From NCBI GenBank assembly GCA_947497065.1, contig CANMEQ010000002.1, forward strand, positions 554,029-618,028: DNA of 64,000 bases, in the 5' to 3' direction. A program made the position numbers and the translations under genes. Positions 11,697-21,296 of the stretch are shown piece by piece. Under the pieces are notes generated by a model. It searched no databases. It was not told where the DNA came from and saw nothing but the letters and a program-made list of their open reading frames with translations. Numbering within the stretch: the stretch's first letter is position 1; every line of letters starts with the position of its first letter. Source of the DNA: an uncultured Paracoccaceae bacterium (GTDB lineage: Bacteria > Pseudomonadota > Alphaproteobacteria > Rhodobacterales > Rhodobacteraceae).

Positions 11697-12422
11697 ATGT
11701 CGATTTGGGAATATGCTAATCCGAAAAAGTTCATTGCGACCACGACGCCGTTGGTGCCGTGGCTGATGTGGACGTCTGTTGCGATCTTGTGTGTGGGGCT
11801 GACTTGGGGGTTTTTCTTTACGCCTGATGATGCGCGCCAAGGGTCGACCGTTAAGATTTTCTATCTTCATGTGCCGTCCGCGATGATGGCTATTAATGCC
11901 TGGATCATGATGTTGATTGCCTCGTTGATTTGGCTGGTGCGCCGTCACCATGTGAGCGCGCTGGCCGCAAAAGCGGCGGCCCCGATTGGCATCGTGATGA
12001 CCGTTATGGCCTTGTTTACAGGGGCAATTTGGGGCCAGCCAATGTGGGGCACGTGGTGGGCGTGGGATCCGAGGCTGACGTCGTTTTTGATCTTGTTTCT
12101 GTTTTACCTGGGGTATGTCGCGCTCTGGGCGGCGATTGAGGACTCAGATACGGCCGCAGATTTGACGTCTGTTTTGTGCATTGTCGGATCGGTGTTTGCG
12201 GTGTTGTCGCGGTATGCGGTTAACTTTTGGAACCAAGGGCTGCATCAGCCAGCGTCCCTGTCTTTGGACAAGGAGGAGAATGTCGCGGATGTGTTTTGGT
12301 ATCCGGCGTTGGTGTGCATCGCGGGGTTTGTGCTGCTGTTTGTGGCCTTGGTGTTGATGCGCACGGCGACTGAAATTCGGCTGCGCCGCATGCGCGCGCT
12401 AGAGATGAGGATGCGTGGATGA
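11697..12422 (+). CDS. ccmC: Heme exporter protein CcmC
   Basis: 241-aa membrane protein with WGQPMWGTWWAWDPRLTS (WWD motif). Confidence 0.96.
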   Translation: MSIWEYANPKKFIATTTPLVPWLMWTSVAILCVGLTWGFFFTPDDARQGSTVKIFYLHVPSAMMAINAWIMMLIASLIWLVRRHHVSALAAKAAAPIGIVMTVMALFTGAIWGQPMWGTWWAWDPRLTSFLILFLFYLGYVALWAAIEDSDTAADLTSVLCIVGSVFAVLSRYAVNFWNQGLHQPASLSLDKEENVADVFWYPALVCIAGFVLLFVALVLMRTATEIRLRRMRALEMRMRG

Positions 12423-12577
12423 TCCCTGATTTAGGCAAATATGCGGTTGAGGTTTTGGCGGCCTACGGGGTGTCGATTGCGTTGCTATTGGGGCTGATCG
12501 GGGCGTCTGTTTGGCGGTCGCGCAAGGTGCGGGCGCGATTGGCTACGGTAGAGGCGGCGCGTGAGGCGGGCCGATGA
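12419..12577 (+). CDS. ccmD: Heme exporter protein CcmD
   Basis: Below the ORF-track length cutoff; translated by eye as MIPDLGKYAVEVLAAYGVSIALLLGLIGASVWRSRKVRARLATVEAAREAGR*; ATGA overlaps with ccmC and the next gene. Confidence 0.88.
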   Translation: MIPDLGKYAVEVLAAYGVSIALLLGLIGASVWRSRKVRARLATVEAAREAGR

Positions 12578-13107
12578 AGTGGCTGTTGATGATCCCCGTG
12601 ATTTTGTTCACGGCGTTTGCCGGGTTGTTCGCGGCGGGCATGTTTTTGGGGCAGGGCGAGGAGCTGCCATCGGCGTTGATTGGCAAGGCTGCCCCTGTGG
12701 TAGAGGTGACGGAAATTGAAGGTTTGCCGCTGTTGCGCGACGAGATGTTGCGCGATGGGGAGGTGAAGATTGTGAATTTCTGGGCCAGCTGGTGCGCGCC
12801 TTGCCGTGTGGAGCACCCCAATTTGACGTTGCTGGCGGAGGAAGGGATCCCGATTTATGGGATCAATTACAAAGATTTTGACCGTAATGCGCGCGCGTTT
12901 TTGGACGAATTGGGCGACCCGTATGTGGCTGTTGGCGCGGACCCGAGCGGATTTCATGCGGTTGACTGGGGCGTCTACGGTGTGCCGGAGACGTTCTTAC
13001 TGGATGGGGACGGGACCATTTTGTTGCGCATGGCAAATCCTGTGACGCAACGTGAGTTGGAAAACCGGTTGCGGCCTGCTTTGGCGGCCGCATTGGCCGA
13101 TCGCTAA
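12574..13107 (+). CDS. ccmG: Thiol:disulfide interchange protein CcmG/DsbE
   Basis: Thioredoxin-like WASWCAPCRVEHP and GVYGVPETFLLDGDG; end of ccm run. Confidence 0.93.
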   Translation: MKWLLMIPVILFTAFAGLFAAGMFLGQGEELPSALIGKAAPVVEVTEIEGLPLLRDEMLRDGEVKIVNFWASWCAPCRVEHPNLTLLAEEGIPIYGINYKDFDRNARAFLDELGDPYVAVGADPSGFHAVDWGVYGVPETFLLDGDGTILLRMANPVTQRELENRLRPALAAALADR

Positions 13108-13272
13108 CGCGCCCTGTGATAGGGGGCGAATTAGGTAGGTTTTTATCTATTTTCTGCGTTGTTGGGTGTGTTTGAAAGGGCCTCTTTCTGAATTGTAACA
13201 GTCCCATCGCAAACGCTTGATTGGCACGAAACGTTTCATTGCGGTAGTCAGGACGAAACGACAGGAAAAACT

Positions 13273-13965
13273 ATGAACCGTTCTATTGCCTTGTTTGCGT
13301 CTATGATGTCCTTCGCCGCGCCTGCGGTAGCAGAAGGCCCTGTTGTTATTGAATTATATACGTCGCAAGGCTGTTCGAGCTGTCCACCTGCGGATGCGAT
13401 TTTGCATGACTTGGCGCAGCGCAGTGATGTGATTCCCTTAGCGTTACACGTTGATTATTGGGATTACATAGGCTGGGAGGATAGCTTTGCCGACCCTGAG
13501 CATACGGAACGCCAGCAAGACTATGTGCGCGTTGCAGGTGGTAGCACGATTTACACGCCGCAGATGATTGTTGCCGGGCAGTCCCATGTGATTGGTGCCA
13601 AGGGCATGGAGATCGAGCAAGCCATCCAAAATCATGCGGACCAAGCGACTGGTGTGAACATCGATCTCGCCCGTGACGGGGACCGGCTGATGATTTCTGG
13701 TGAAACAAACGACGCGTTACCACGTGGGACGGTTGTGCAGGTTGTGCGCTATTCCCCGGAAGAGACGGTTGATGTGCGCCGTGGCGAGAATGCGGGCCGC
13801 ATTTTGAGTTATGCCAATGTTGTCACCTCGTGGGACATTGTTACGGGCTGGTCTGGTTCTGCGGATCTTGATTTCAGCGTTGATGTTGAGGGGGCTGAGC
13901 CGATTGTTGTGATCGTGCAAGAAGCTGGGCCTGGTGCCGTTCTTGCGTCAGCTGTGCTGCGCTGA
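13273..13965 (+). CDS. DUF1223 domain secreted protein
   Basis: Signal peptide, then VVIELYTSQGCSSCPPADAIL and LHVDYWDYIGWEDSFA, typical of DUF1223. Confidence 0.88.
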   Translation: MNRSIALFASMMSFAAPAVAEGPVVIELYTSQGCSSCPPADAILHDLAQRSDVIPLALHVDYWDYIGWEDSFADPEHTERQQDYVRVAGGSTIYTPQMIVAGQSHVIGAKGMEIEQAIQNHADQATGVNIDLARDGDRLMISGETNDALPRGTVVQVVRYSPEETVDVRRGENAGRILSYANVVTSWDIVTGWSGSADLDFSVDVEGAEPIVVIVQEAGPGAVLASAVLR

Positions 13966-13966
13966 G

Positions 13967-15001
13967 TTAGTCTTCTTCCACTACAATTAGGGTGATTTCC
14001 CCTGCATCTGCGGCGTCGCGGATCGCCGATACGAGTGTTGTTTGCGCCTCTTCCCCGTCAGCTTGTTTGATTTTTCCCGCTTCATTCATTTCTTCACGTA
14101 AATTATCGGCCATGCGCGACGACATGTTTTCGAGCAGAAAGCTTGCTGAGGCGGCGAGTTGGCCGCCGGCGGTTGTAGCCGAGGCGAGGGCTTTGATCAG
14201 GTCGGCCTGATCAAGATTGCGAAGAACCTGCGGGACCTGCAAGGGATCGAGGCGGGTTGCGATATCTTCGAAGGTGAAAATGGCTTTGCGAACGCTCTCG
14301 CCGAAGGCGCGGTCTTCGGACATGAGACCTTCGAGGAGGCTGTCGCGGGTGGCGGCGGGGCTGGAGTTTAGGATGGAGCCGATCCGTTCCTCGGCGGTTT
14401 GAGTGAAGGCTGGGATGGCGGCGCCGCAGTAATGTTTGGCGAGGCCTGCGCCGATGCGGGCGATGGCATCGGGGCGCACATTGGCGGTGCGGGACATGGC
14501 GAAGGCGATGCGGCGGGCCTGTTCGCCGGGCAGGAGACCCAAAACCTCTGCCGCTTTGGCGGTGGGAAGTTTTGACAGAACGATTGCGATGACTTCGGGG
14601 CTTTCGTTGTTGGCCATGGGCGCGAATTTGGCGGGTTCAAGGTCGAGCACGAGGAGCCATGGATCGCTGCCGAATTTGGCGGCTTCTTCTTCGCGCAGGC
14701 GCGCGGATGCGGCCGGGGAAATACGACCATCGAGGGATTTGAGCGCGGCTTCCATGCTGCCGGGCGCGGTAAGGGCGACGTCGGACAATTCGCGGGCAAA
14801 TTCTTCGGCGACGCTGTTCATCGTGGCTTTGTCGACAATGTTGAGGGCGCCCAGCTCTTTGGTGAGGCGCATTTGCGCGTCTTCGGGGAGGTCGGAGAGG
14901 GAGAGGTCACCGCCTTCGCGCAACAGCAGTTGCACAACCATAGCGGCCTTTCGGGACCGGGGCAGTGGCGCGTGGGATTGGGGGACGGAAACGGTGGCCA
15001 T
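13967..15001 (-). CDS. fliG: FliG-like flagellar motor switch protein
   Basis: 344-aa ORF with FliG middle-domain-like PEVIAIVLSKLPTAKAAEVLGLLPGEQARRIAFAM and C-terminal FTFEDIATRLDPLQVPQVLRNLDQADLIKALA; no flagellar neighbours. Confidence 0.82.
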   Translation of the reverse strand: MATVSVPQSHAPLPRSRKAAMVVQLLLREGGDLSLSDLPEDAQMRLTKELGALNIVDKATMNSVAEEFARELSDVALTAPGSMEAALKSLDGRISPAASARLREEEAAKFGSDPWLLVLDLEPAKFAPMANNESPEVIAIVLSKLPTAKAAEVLGLLPGEQARRIAFAMSRTANVRPDAIARIGAGLAKHYCGAAIPAFTQTAEERIGSILNSSPAATRDSLLEGLMSEDRAFGESVRKAIFTFEDIATRLDPLQVPQVLRNLDQADLIKALASATTAGGQLAASASFLLENMSSRMADNLREEMNEAGKIKQADGEEAQTTLVSAIRDAADAGEITLIVVEED

Positions 15002-15129
15002 TTCAAGGATTCTCCTGTGTTGACAGAAATCACAGGTAATCGCCGAGTGTGAAGGAAGGTTTAATTTGGCCTAAAAGGGCCCGGCCAACAGGGGAGGGGC
15101 CTGCCCACGACACACGTTTTGGTTGTTGG

Positions 15130-15618
15130 TTAAGAGGGGTGGGTCATTTTGACTGAGAGACGGTGCAGTTCAGCGCGCATTGGTTCGGGCATGCCGGTGG
15201 CTGTGTCGGTGAGATCGTGCAGGTCTTGGACGAGCTGTGTCAGCTGCGCGATCTCGGGGTCGGTAAATTCCCGATCTGGGCGGGAGAACCCGGCCATGCT
15301 GCGCGAATTGGCAGAGGCGACGCCGATTGAGATGCCGAATTTCATACCGTATTCAGCGGCTTGTTGGAAAATGTTTTCAGGATCTTGGGCGCTGAGGTCG
15401 GACCAGCGTTTTCCGCCGGTGTTGGTGAAGGCCCAGCTGACCGATGGGTCTGACAGGATGAAGCCGCGTTCGGAGTAGGTTTTGATCCAGTCCTTCGGAT
15501 AGGTTTGAAATTGCAATTCAGAGGATGTTAGGCGAACATGAAAGCCAATGGCGAAACCTGAGGGGGACAAGTCTTCCGCAGTTTCCAGCAACGATGTGAT
15601 GGTTCCGATGTCTGTCAT
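15130..15618 (-). CDS. LuxR-like autoinducer-binding domain protein without HTH
   Basis: 162 aa with the DWIKTYSERGFILSDPSVSW / GGKRWSDL pattern of AHL-binding domains; ORF ends without a C-terminal HTH. Confidence 0.75.
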   Translation of the reverse strand: MTDIGTITSLLETAEDLSPSGFAIGFHVRLTSSELQFQTYPKDWIKTYSERGFILSDPSVSWAFTNTGGKRWSDLSAQDPENIFQQAAEYGMKFGISIGVASANSRSMAGFSRPDREFTDPEIAQLTQLVQDLHDLTDTATGMPEPMRAELHRLSVKMTHPS

Positions 15619-15767
15619 TTCGTGACCCCTATACTCGCTTTACGGTTGCTTGTCGTGCGCATCGGTGTCTAGGTAAAGGGCCAAAGATGCCGATCAAGCG
15701 TTTTTTGCTGATTGGTAACTAAAGCACAGTATGTCGCACGAGGTGACCGGACCAGAAAGGCCCCAAA

Positions 15768-16376
15768 TTGGTGAAAGTGAACACACCAGAAGATGTCAGT
15801 TCGATCGCAGGCGCGGGGTATTATATTGCTTTGCGGGTGGGTTTCGCGTTCCCGCTTGAGGAGGTGAACAAGCTGCCGGAGCCGTGGGTCGAGCATTACA
15901 CCAAGTTGGGGTTTATGCTGCAAGATCCGGTTATTCGGTGGATTTACGGCAATACCGGCGCCACGCGGTGGAGCGAGATTGACGCACCAGATCCGTTGCG
16001 GGTTTTGGATCAGGCGCAGACGTTCGGGTTGCGGTATGGTTTGGCGGTTTCTTATCTGGATGCGGGATCGAACGGGCAGCGTTCGTTTGGTCATTTTGCG
16101 CGCAGTGATCGGGAGTTTAACGACGAAGAGATTGTGGCGCTGAACGACTACGTGACGATGAGGCACCGCCAAAAGGCACCGCCTACGAACCTCACGGCCG
16201 CGGAGCTAGAGGCATTAGGGATGGTGAAAGACGGGATGCGTTTGAAGCAGATCGCCCATGTTTTAGGAGTGTCTGAAGGGGCCGTGAAGCAGCGATTGAA
16301 GAATGCGAAATCGAAGCTGGGGGCGCAGACATCGGCGCAGGCAGCGGCGATGGTGAAGGAATTCGGGCTTTTGTGA
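15768..16376 (+). CDS. LuxR family transcriptional regulator
   Basis: PWVEHYTKLGFMLQDPVIRWIYGNTGATRWSEI ligand domain plus LTAAELEALGMVKDGMRLKQIAHVLGVSEGAVKQRLKNAKSKLGA HTH; TTG start (or GTG at 15771). Confidence 0.87.
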   Translation: MVKVNTPEDVSSIAGAGYYIALRVGFAFPLEEVNKLPEPWVEHYTKLGFMLQDPVIRWIYGNTGATRWSEIDAPDPLRVLDQAQTFGLRYGLAVSYLDAGSNGQRSFGHFARSDREFNDEEIVALNDYVTMRHRQKAPPTNLTAAELEALGMVKDGMRLKQIAHVLGVSEGAVKQRLKNAKSKLGAQTSAQAAAMVKEFGLL

Positions 16377-16429
16377 CCGAAGGGTCATGGGCCGCGCAAG
16401 GGCAGCCCATGACGAGATTTCAACAGATA

Positions 16430-17737
16430 TTAGGCTTCGCCGAAAACACGCTTGAAGATCGTGTCGACGTGTTTGGTGTGGTAGCCCATATCGAATTTTT
16501 CGTTGATGCCATCCACGCCCAATGCAGCGACCACCTCTTCGTCGGCAAGCAGCTCTTCGCGGAAATCAACGCGGTGTTCCCAGACTTTCAACGCGTTGCG
16601 CTGCACCATGGAGTAGGCATCTTCGCGGGACACGCCAGCCTGTGTGAGGGCCAGCAGCACGCGCTGTGACATCACAAGACCCGGGAATTTGTTCATGTTG
16701 TCGAGCATGTTGTCTGGGAAGATCAACATTTTGTCGATCACACCTGTCAGACGGTTCAGGGCGAAGTTCAACGTGACTGTCGCATCTGGGCCGATGCCGC
16801 GTTCCACGGAGGAGTGCGAGATATCGCGTTCGTGCCAGAGGGCGACGTTTTCCATGGCAGGCACAACCGTCATGCGCACGAGACGGGCGAGGCCTGTGAG
16901 GTTTTCTGTCAGGATCGGGTTCTTCTTGTGCGGCATCGCCGAGGAGCCTTTTTGGCCCATGGAGAAGAATTCCGCACCTTCGAGGACTTCGGTCCGTTGC
17001 ATGTGACGGATTTCGATGACCACGTTTTCGATAGAGGAGGCGATGACGCCCAGCACTGCAAAGAACATCGCGTGACGGTCACGTGGGATGACTTGGGTGG
17101 AGATCGGTTCTGGTTTCAGGCCGAGTTTTTCGCAGACGTGCTCTTCGACGGCTGGGTCAACGTTGGCGAAGGTGCCGATGGCGCCGGAGATCGCACCGGT
17201 TGAGATTTCTTCGCGGGCGGCGATCATGCGGTCACGGTTGCGCGACATTTCGGCGTAGAACCGTGCGAAGGTCAGGCCCATTGTTGTGGGCTCTGCGTGG
17301 ATCCCGTGGGAGCGGCCAACGCGGACGGTCATTTTGTGTTCCATCGCGCGTTTTTTCAACGCGGCCATGAGGTTTTCGATGTCTTTGATCAGAATGTCTG
17401 CAGCGCGGACCAGTTGGACGTTGAGACATGTGTCGAGAACGTCGGAGGAGGTCATGCCTTGGTGCACGAAACGGGCTTCTTCGGAGCCTACGTGTTCTGC
17501 AAGGTGGGTGAGGAAGGCGATGACGTCGTGTTTGGTGACGGCTTCGATTTCATCGATGCGGGCCACGTCGAATTCAACGTCTTTGGCTTTCCAAACGGCG
17601 TCGGCGTTTTCGCGAGGGATGACGCCGAGGTCTGCCATTGCGTCGCAGGCGTGTGCCTCGATTTCGTACCAGATACGGAACTTGGTCGCGGGTTCCCAGA
17701 TGTCGGTCATTTCGGGGCGGGCATAGCGAGGGATCAT
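16430..17737 (-). CDS. purB: Adenylosuccinate lyase
   Basis: MIPRYARPEMTDIWEPATKFRIW start and signature GSSAMPHKKNPILTENLTGLAR. Confidence 0.97.
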   Translation of the reverse strand: MIPRYARPEMTDIWEPATKFRIWYEIEAHACDAMADLGVIPRENADAVWKAKDVEFDVARIDEIEAVTKHDVIAFLTHLAEHVGSEEARFVHQGMTSSDVLDTCLNVQLVRAADILIKDIENLMAALKKRAMEHKMTVRVGRSHGIHAEPTTMGLTFARFYAEMSRNRDRMIAAREEISTGAISGAIGTFANVDPAVEEHVCEKLGLKPEPISTQVIPRDRHAMFFAVLGVIASSIENVVIEIRHMQRTEVLEGAEFFSMGQKGSSAMPHKKNPILTENLTGLARLVRMTVVPAMENVALWHERDISHSSVERGIGPDATVTLNFALNRLTGVIDKMLIFPDNMLDNMNKFPGLVMSQRVLLALTQAGVSREDAYSMVQRNALKVWEHRVDFREELLADEEVVAALGVDGINEKFDMGYHTKHVDTIFKRVFGEA

Positions 17738-17809
17738 TGGCAGATGGCCTTTTCGTGATGTCAAAGTGTATGGCCTGCGTCATAAGGGGGACGCGCCTGT
17801 GTCACAAGG

Positions 17810-18277
17810 GTGGTGCGGGCTACGCGGGCCGGAAATAAAGCGATTCAGACGAGGTTTAGGGCGTTGAGACGGAGTTTAGACGATTTTTGCGGGCGGTTTA
17901 CGCTGTCACGACAGATTGAGGATGCGCGGGCGCAGGCGACATCGCGGTTTGAAGGGGAGGCGGAGATTGTGGCCACGGTGGACGGTGCGCACTACCGCGA
18001 GCGGGGGCAGCTGATTATGGGGGAGCAGCGATTTGAGGCGGAGCGCACTTATATCTGGCGCAGTGCGGGGGCGCGGATTGAGGTTTTGTTTGCCGATGGG
18101 CGCCCGTTTCATGATTTTGATCCGGTTTTGGGCGGCAAGGCGACGGAGCATTTGTGCGGCGCGGATTGGTATCGGGGCGGATATGATGTGGCGGATTGGC
18201 CGGTTTGGACGGTGACATGGGATGTGGAGGGGCCGCGAAAGTCCTATCGGTCGGTCACAGTCTATACAGGCTGTTAG
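17810..18277 (+). CDS. DUF6314-like family protein
   Basis: 155-aa ORF with FRGRARIE-like FEGEAEIVATVDGAHYRERGQL and LCGADWYRGGYDVADWPVWTVTWDVEGPRKSY. Confidence 0.65.
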   Translation: MVRATRAGNKAIQTRFRALRRSLDDFCGRFTLSRQIEDARAQATSRFEGEAEIVATVDGAHYRERGQLIMGEQRFEAERTYIWRSAGARIEVLFADGRPFHDFDPVLGGKATEHLCGADWYRGGYDVADWPVWTVTWDVEGPRKSYRSVTVYTGC

Positions 18278-18360
18278 CGTAAACTCTGGCTTCGCACTTG
18301 CAGAATTTGACGTGCTGGGGCATTCAAGGCGCCAACGGGACATTGATAAAGGGAGCCTAG

Positions 18361-18960
18361 ATGATGGCACTAACCATGAATGATAAAGTCTTGACCGAAG
18401 CCTTTGGCGCGAATGAGGGCACTGCCCTGCGCGTTAAGCAGGCGTTGTTGGTTGTTGTTGGGATCGCTGCAATGGCGGCTTTGGCGAAGATCAAAGTGTT
18501 TTTGCCAGGCAACCCTGTGCCAATCACAATGGGCACATTCGGCGTGTTGACGATTGCAACAGCTTACGGCGCGCGTTTGGGTCTGGTGACGATCCTTGGG
18601 TATTTGGCGCTGGGTGCAATGGGCGCCACAGTGTTTGCTGGTGAAAAAGCAGGCCTGACGTACATGATGGGCGGCACAGGCGGCTATTTGGTTGGCTACG
18701 TTTTGGCGACATTGGCGCTGGGTTTTGCAGCGCGCAAAGGCTGGGACCGCAATGTTGCGCTGATGGCGCTGGCGATGCTGGTTGGCAACGCGCTGATCTA
18801 CATCCCAGGTCTGCTGTGGCTGAACGGTTTTGCCGAAAGCTGGGCGCAAACATTGGAGTGGGGTATCACGCCATTCCTGATCGGTGATGCATTGAAACTG
18901 GGTCTGGCCGCGTTGTTGGTGCCAGCAGTTTGGAAGCTGGTGGGCAAAGCTCGCGGCTAA
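18361..18960 (+). CDS. bioY: Biotin transporter BioY
   Basis: NPVPITMGTFGVLTIATAYGARLGLVTILGYLALGAMG and GGTGGYLVGYVLA, typical of BioY. Confidence 0.95.
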   Translation: MMALTMNDKVLTEAFGANEGTALRVKQALLVVVGIAAMAALAKIKVFLPGNPVPITMGTFGVLTIATAYGARLGLVTILGYLALGAMGATVFAGEKAGLTYMMGGTGGYLVGYVLATLALGFAARKGWDRNVALMALAMLVGNALIYIPGLLWLNGFAESWAQTLEWGITPFLIGDALKLGLAALLVPAVWKLVGKARG

Positions 18961-18984
18961 GCCGAACACCGGTTTGAAGATTGA

Positions 18985-19020
18985 GAGGCGCGGAGCGAAT
19001 GCTCGGCGCCTCTTTTCTTT
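18985..19020 (+). terminator. Rho-independent terminator of bioY
   Basis: gaggcgcggagcg-aatg-ctcggcgcctc followed by ttttctttt. Confidence 0.75.
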
Positions 19021-19032
19021 TGTGGGGGCCGG

Positions 19033-20247
19033 TTAACTGTCGGCGAGTTTCGTGTCGATATGGTTGCTGCGTTCCAGGGTTTGGTGAACCGGGCAACGGT
19101 CTGCGATTTCGAGGAGACGGGCACGCTGAGCGTCATCAAGGTCACCTTTGAGGGTGATGGTGCGGGTGAAACTGTCGATCTTGGTCTTGCTGTCAGCGCT
19201 TGCATCTTCGCTGTGCACTTTGTCGTGGGTGATGTCGACGCTGACGTGGGCGAGGGGCCATTGTTTGCGGCGTGCATACATGCGGATGGTCATGGAGGTG
19301 CAGGCGCCGAGACCTGCGGAGAGCAGGCCGTAGGGTGTGAGGCCTTTGTTGGCGCCGCCATAGGCGGTGGGTTCGTCGGCCAGAACATGGTGTGGGCCGG
19401 ATTGGATATCTTGGAGAAAGCCTGCGGGGTCGGCTTCGGAGACGCGCAGTATGCCTTCGGGGGTACTTTCAGGTGGAGCGGGGCGCTGGAGGTCGAGGTA
19501 GCGGGAGACCCAAGAGGAGATAACATCGGCCGCATATTCCGCGTCTTGCGCTCGGGTGAGCAGGTGGTCGGCATCATCAAGGGTCACGAAGCTTTTGGGG
19601 TGTTTGGCGGCCACAAAGATGTTTGAGGCATTGTCGATCGAGACGGTTTGATCCATGGGCGCATGAAGCACGAGAAGTGCAGCGTTAAGGTCTTTGATCG
19701 CGGTGGTTAATTTTTCGCCTGCCACGTCGGACAGGAAATCGGAAGAAATGCGGAACGGGCGACCGGCGAGGGAGACTTCGGCGACACCGTCGCGTTTGAT
19801 GTCATCGATTTTGGCACCGAAGGTGTGGGTCACGTGCTCGGGATCGAAGGGCGCACCGATGGTGACGACGGCCTTGATGTTGGGCAATGTGTTGGCCGCT
19901 TTGAGGACCGCGGCACCACCCAGCGAGTGGCCGATCAGCAGGGAAGGGGCGAGGCCGCGTGTCTCAAGCTCTGCACAAGCGGCCTGCAAATCCTGCACAT
20001 TGGTGGTGAATGTTGTGTTTTCAAATTCACCTTCGGAGTGGCCCAAGCCGGTAAAGTCAAAGCGCAGAACGGCGATGCCCATGGCGGCCAAACGCCCGGC
20101 GATACGGCGGGCGGCGGGAATGTCTTTTGAGCAGGTGAAGCAATGCGCGAACAGCGCCGTCGCCAAGTGCGGGCCGTCGGGCATATCGAGGCGGGCAGCC
20201 AATTGGCCACCGTCGTGTCCGGGGAAGGTGAAACGTGTCATGGTCAT
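19033..20247 (-). CDS. Bifunctional alpha/beta hydrolase / OsmC family protein
   Basis: Hydrolase half (LFAHCFTCSKDIPAARRIA; LLIGHSLGGAAVL) and OsmC-like half (GLLSAGLGACTSMTIRMYARRKQWPL; RCPVHQTLE). Start MTMTRFTFPG; the longer ORF to 20949 is an unsupported upstream extension. Confidence 0.87.
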   Translation of the reverse strand: MTMTRFTFPGHDGGQLAARLDMPDGPHLATALFAHCFTCSKDIPAARRIAGRLAAMGIAVLRFDFTGLGHSEGEFENTTFTTNVQDLQAACAELETRGLAPSLLIGHSLGGAAVLKAANTLPNIKAVVTIGAPFDPEHVTHTFGAKIDDIKRDGVAEVSLAGRPFRISSDFLSDVAGEKLTTAIKDLNAALLVLHAPMDQTVSIDNASNIFVAAKHPKSFVTLDDADHLLTRAQDAEYAADVISSWVSRYLDLQRPAPPESTPEGILRVSEADPAGFLQDIQSGPHHVLADEPTAYGGANKGLTPYGLLSAGLGACTSMTIRMYARRKQWPLAHVSVDITHDKVHSEDASADSKTKIDSFTRTITLKGDLDDAQRARLLEIADRCPVHQTLERSNHIDTKLADS

Positions 20248-20321
20248 GGTATGGATCCTTGTGTTGGACGTAAGGTGGCGGTGCGGCGCATAGGGCGCAA
20301 GAGTTGTGACGGGTGCGTCAC

Positions 20322-21212
20322 ATGAAGGTGAGAGCGATGGGCGGATTTTTAAGGATCGTGGTACTGGGCACAGTGGCTGTATTGGCTGCGTCTTACGGCG
20401 GTGCTGTGCATCCGTTGGGAGACAGTTTGGCCGTTTTTCGACTGTGGATCTCTGCGGTTTTGGTGGTGGTGTCGGGTATGTTGATGTGGTTCGGCGGGCG
20501 GCGCATTGGCGCGTTGGGCCTGGGCGCTGCGGTTGGAGCCGCGGTGTGGATTGCGCCCTTGTTTGTCGCGCGAAACGTGCCAGAGGCTGAGGCGCAGGTT
20601 GTTGTTTATTCGAAGAACACGTGGGGCGGTCGCGGGGATGATCGGGCGATCGTGGCGGATATTTTGCGGGTCGGGGCCGATGTGGTGCTATTGCAGGAGG
20701 TGAGCGCGACGCGCAGCGATTTTGCGGGCGCGTTGGCGCCGGAACTCGGGCACGTACAGATGTGTCAGTTTTCGGATTGGTCGGGGATTGGCATTGTGTC
20801 GCGCTGGCCGATTTCGGAGCGGTATTGCTCGCCTCATCGGTCTTTTGCGGCGGCGATGATTGAGGCCCCGAGCGGGGCGTTCTGGGCTGTTTCGACTCAT
20901 TTGGTATGGCCGTTCCCCCATGCGCAGTGGCCATTTCTGGAGGCGGCATTGCCGTTTTTGGAGCAGATTTCGGGGCCTGCGATTGTCGGGGGTGATTTCA
21001 ATATGGTGCCGTGGGGGGCATCTGTGCGGCGCGTGGCGCAGGCGACGGGGACGTCGTTGATCGGTCCGGTGCGTCGGACGTTAACGGTGCGAGGGGTTCC
21101 GTTGCAGATTGATCATATCTTGAGTGATGCACAGGGGCGGGTCGATATTCGCCCGAAGTTTGGGACGGATCATTCTGGGATTGTCGCGCGGTTGAGTTGG
21201 GCTGCGAAGTGA
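20322..21212 (+). CDS. Endonuclease/exonuclease/phosphatase family protein
   Basis: N-terminal TM helices, then VVYSKNTWGG, LLQEVSAT, VGGDFNMVPWG, DHILSD and GTDHSGIVARL motifs; ORF opens at 20313. Confidence 0.85.
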   Translation: MKVRAMGGFLRIVVLGTVAVLAASYGGAVHPLGDSLAVFRLWISAVLVVVSGMLMWFGGRRIGALGLGAAVGAAVWIAPLFVARNVPEAEAQVVVYSKNTWGGRGDDRAIVADILRVGADVVLLQEVSATRSDFAGALAPELGHVQMCQFSDWSGIGIVSRWPISERYCSPHRSFAAAMIEAPSGAFWAVSTHLVWPFPHAQWPFLEAALPFLEQISGPAIVGGDFNMVPWGASVRRVAQATGTSLIGPVRRTLTVRGVPLQIDHILSDAQGRVDIRPKFGTDHSGIVARLSWAAK

Positions 21213-21296
21213 CGCCACTGTGTGGGTTAAGATATTGGACTGTATGGACAACGTCGTGTTGAGTGGTTTGCAGAAACGGAAGCGGGATTTGACATA

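Noticed and set aside
20248-20949. N-terminal extension of the 638-aa minus-strand ORF
   Set aside because: Overlaps the endonuclease/exonuclease/phosphatase gene in antisense; low-complexity Pro/Arg/Ser reading; the hydrolase-OsmC protein starts naturally at 20247.
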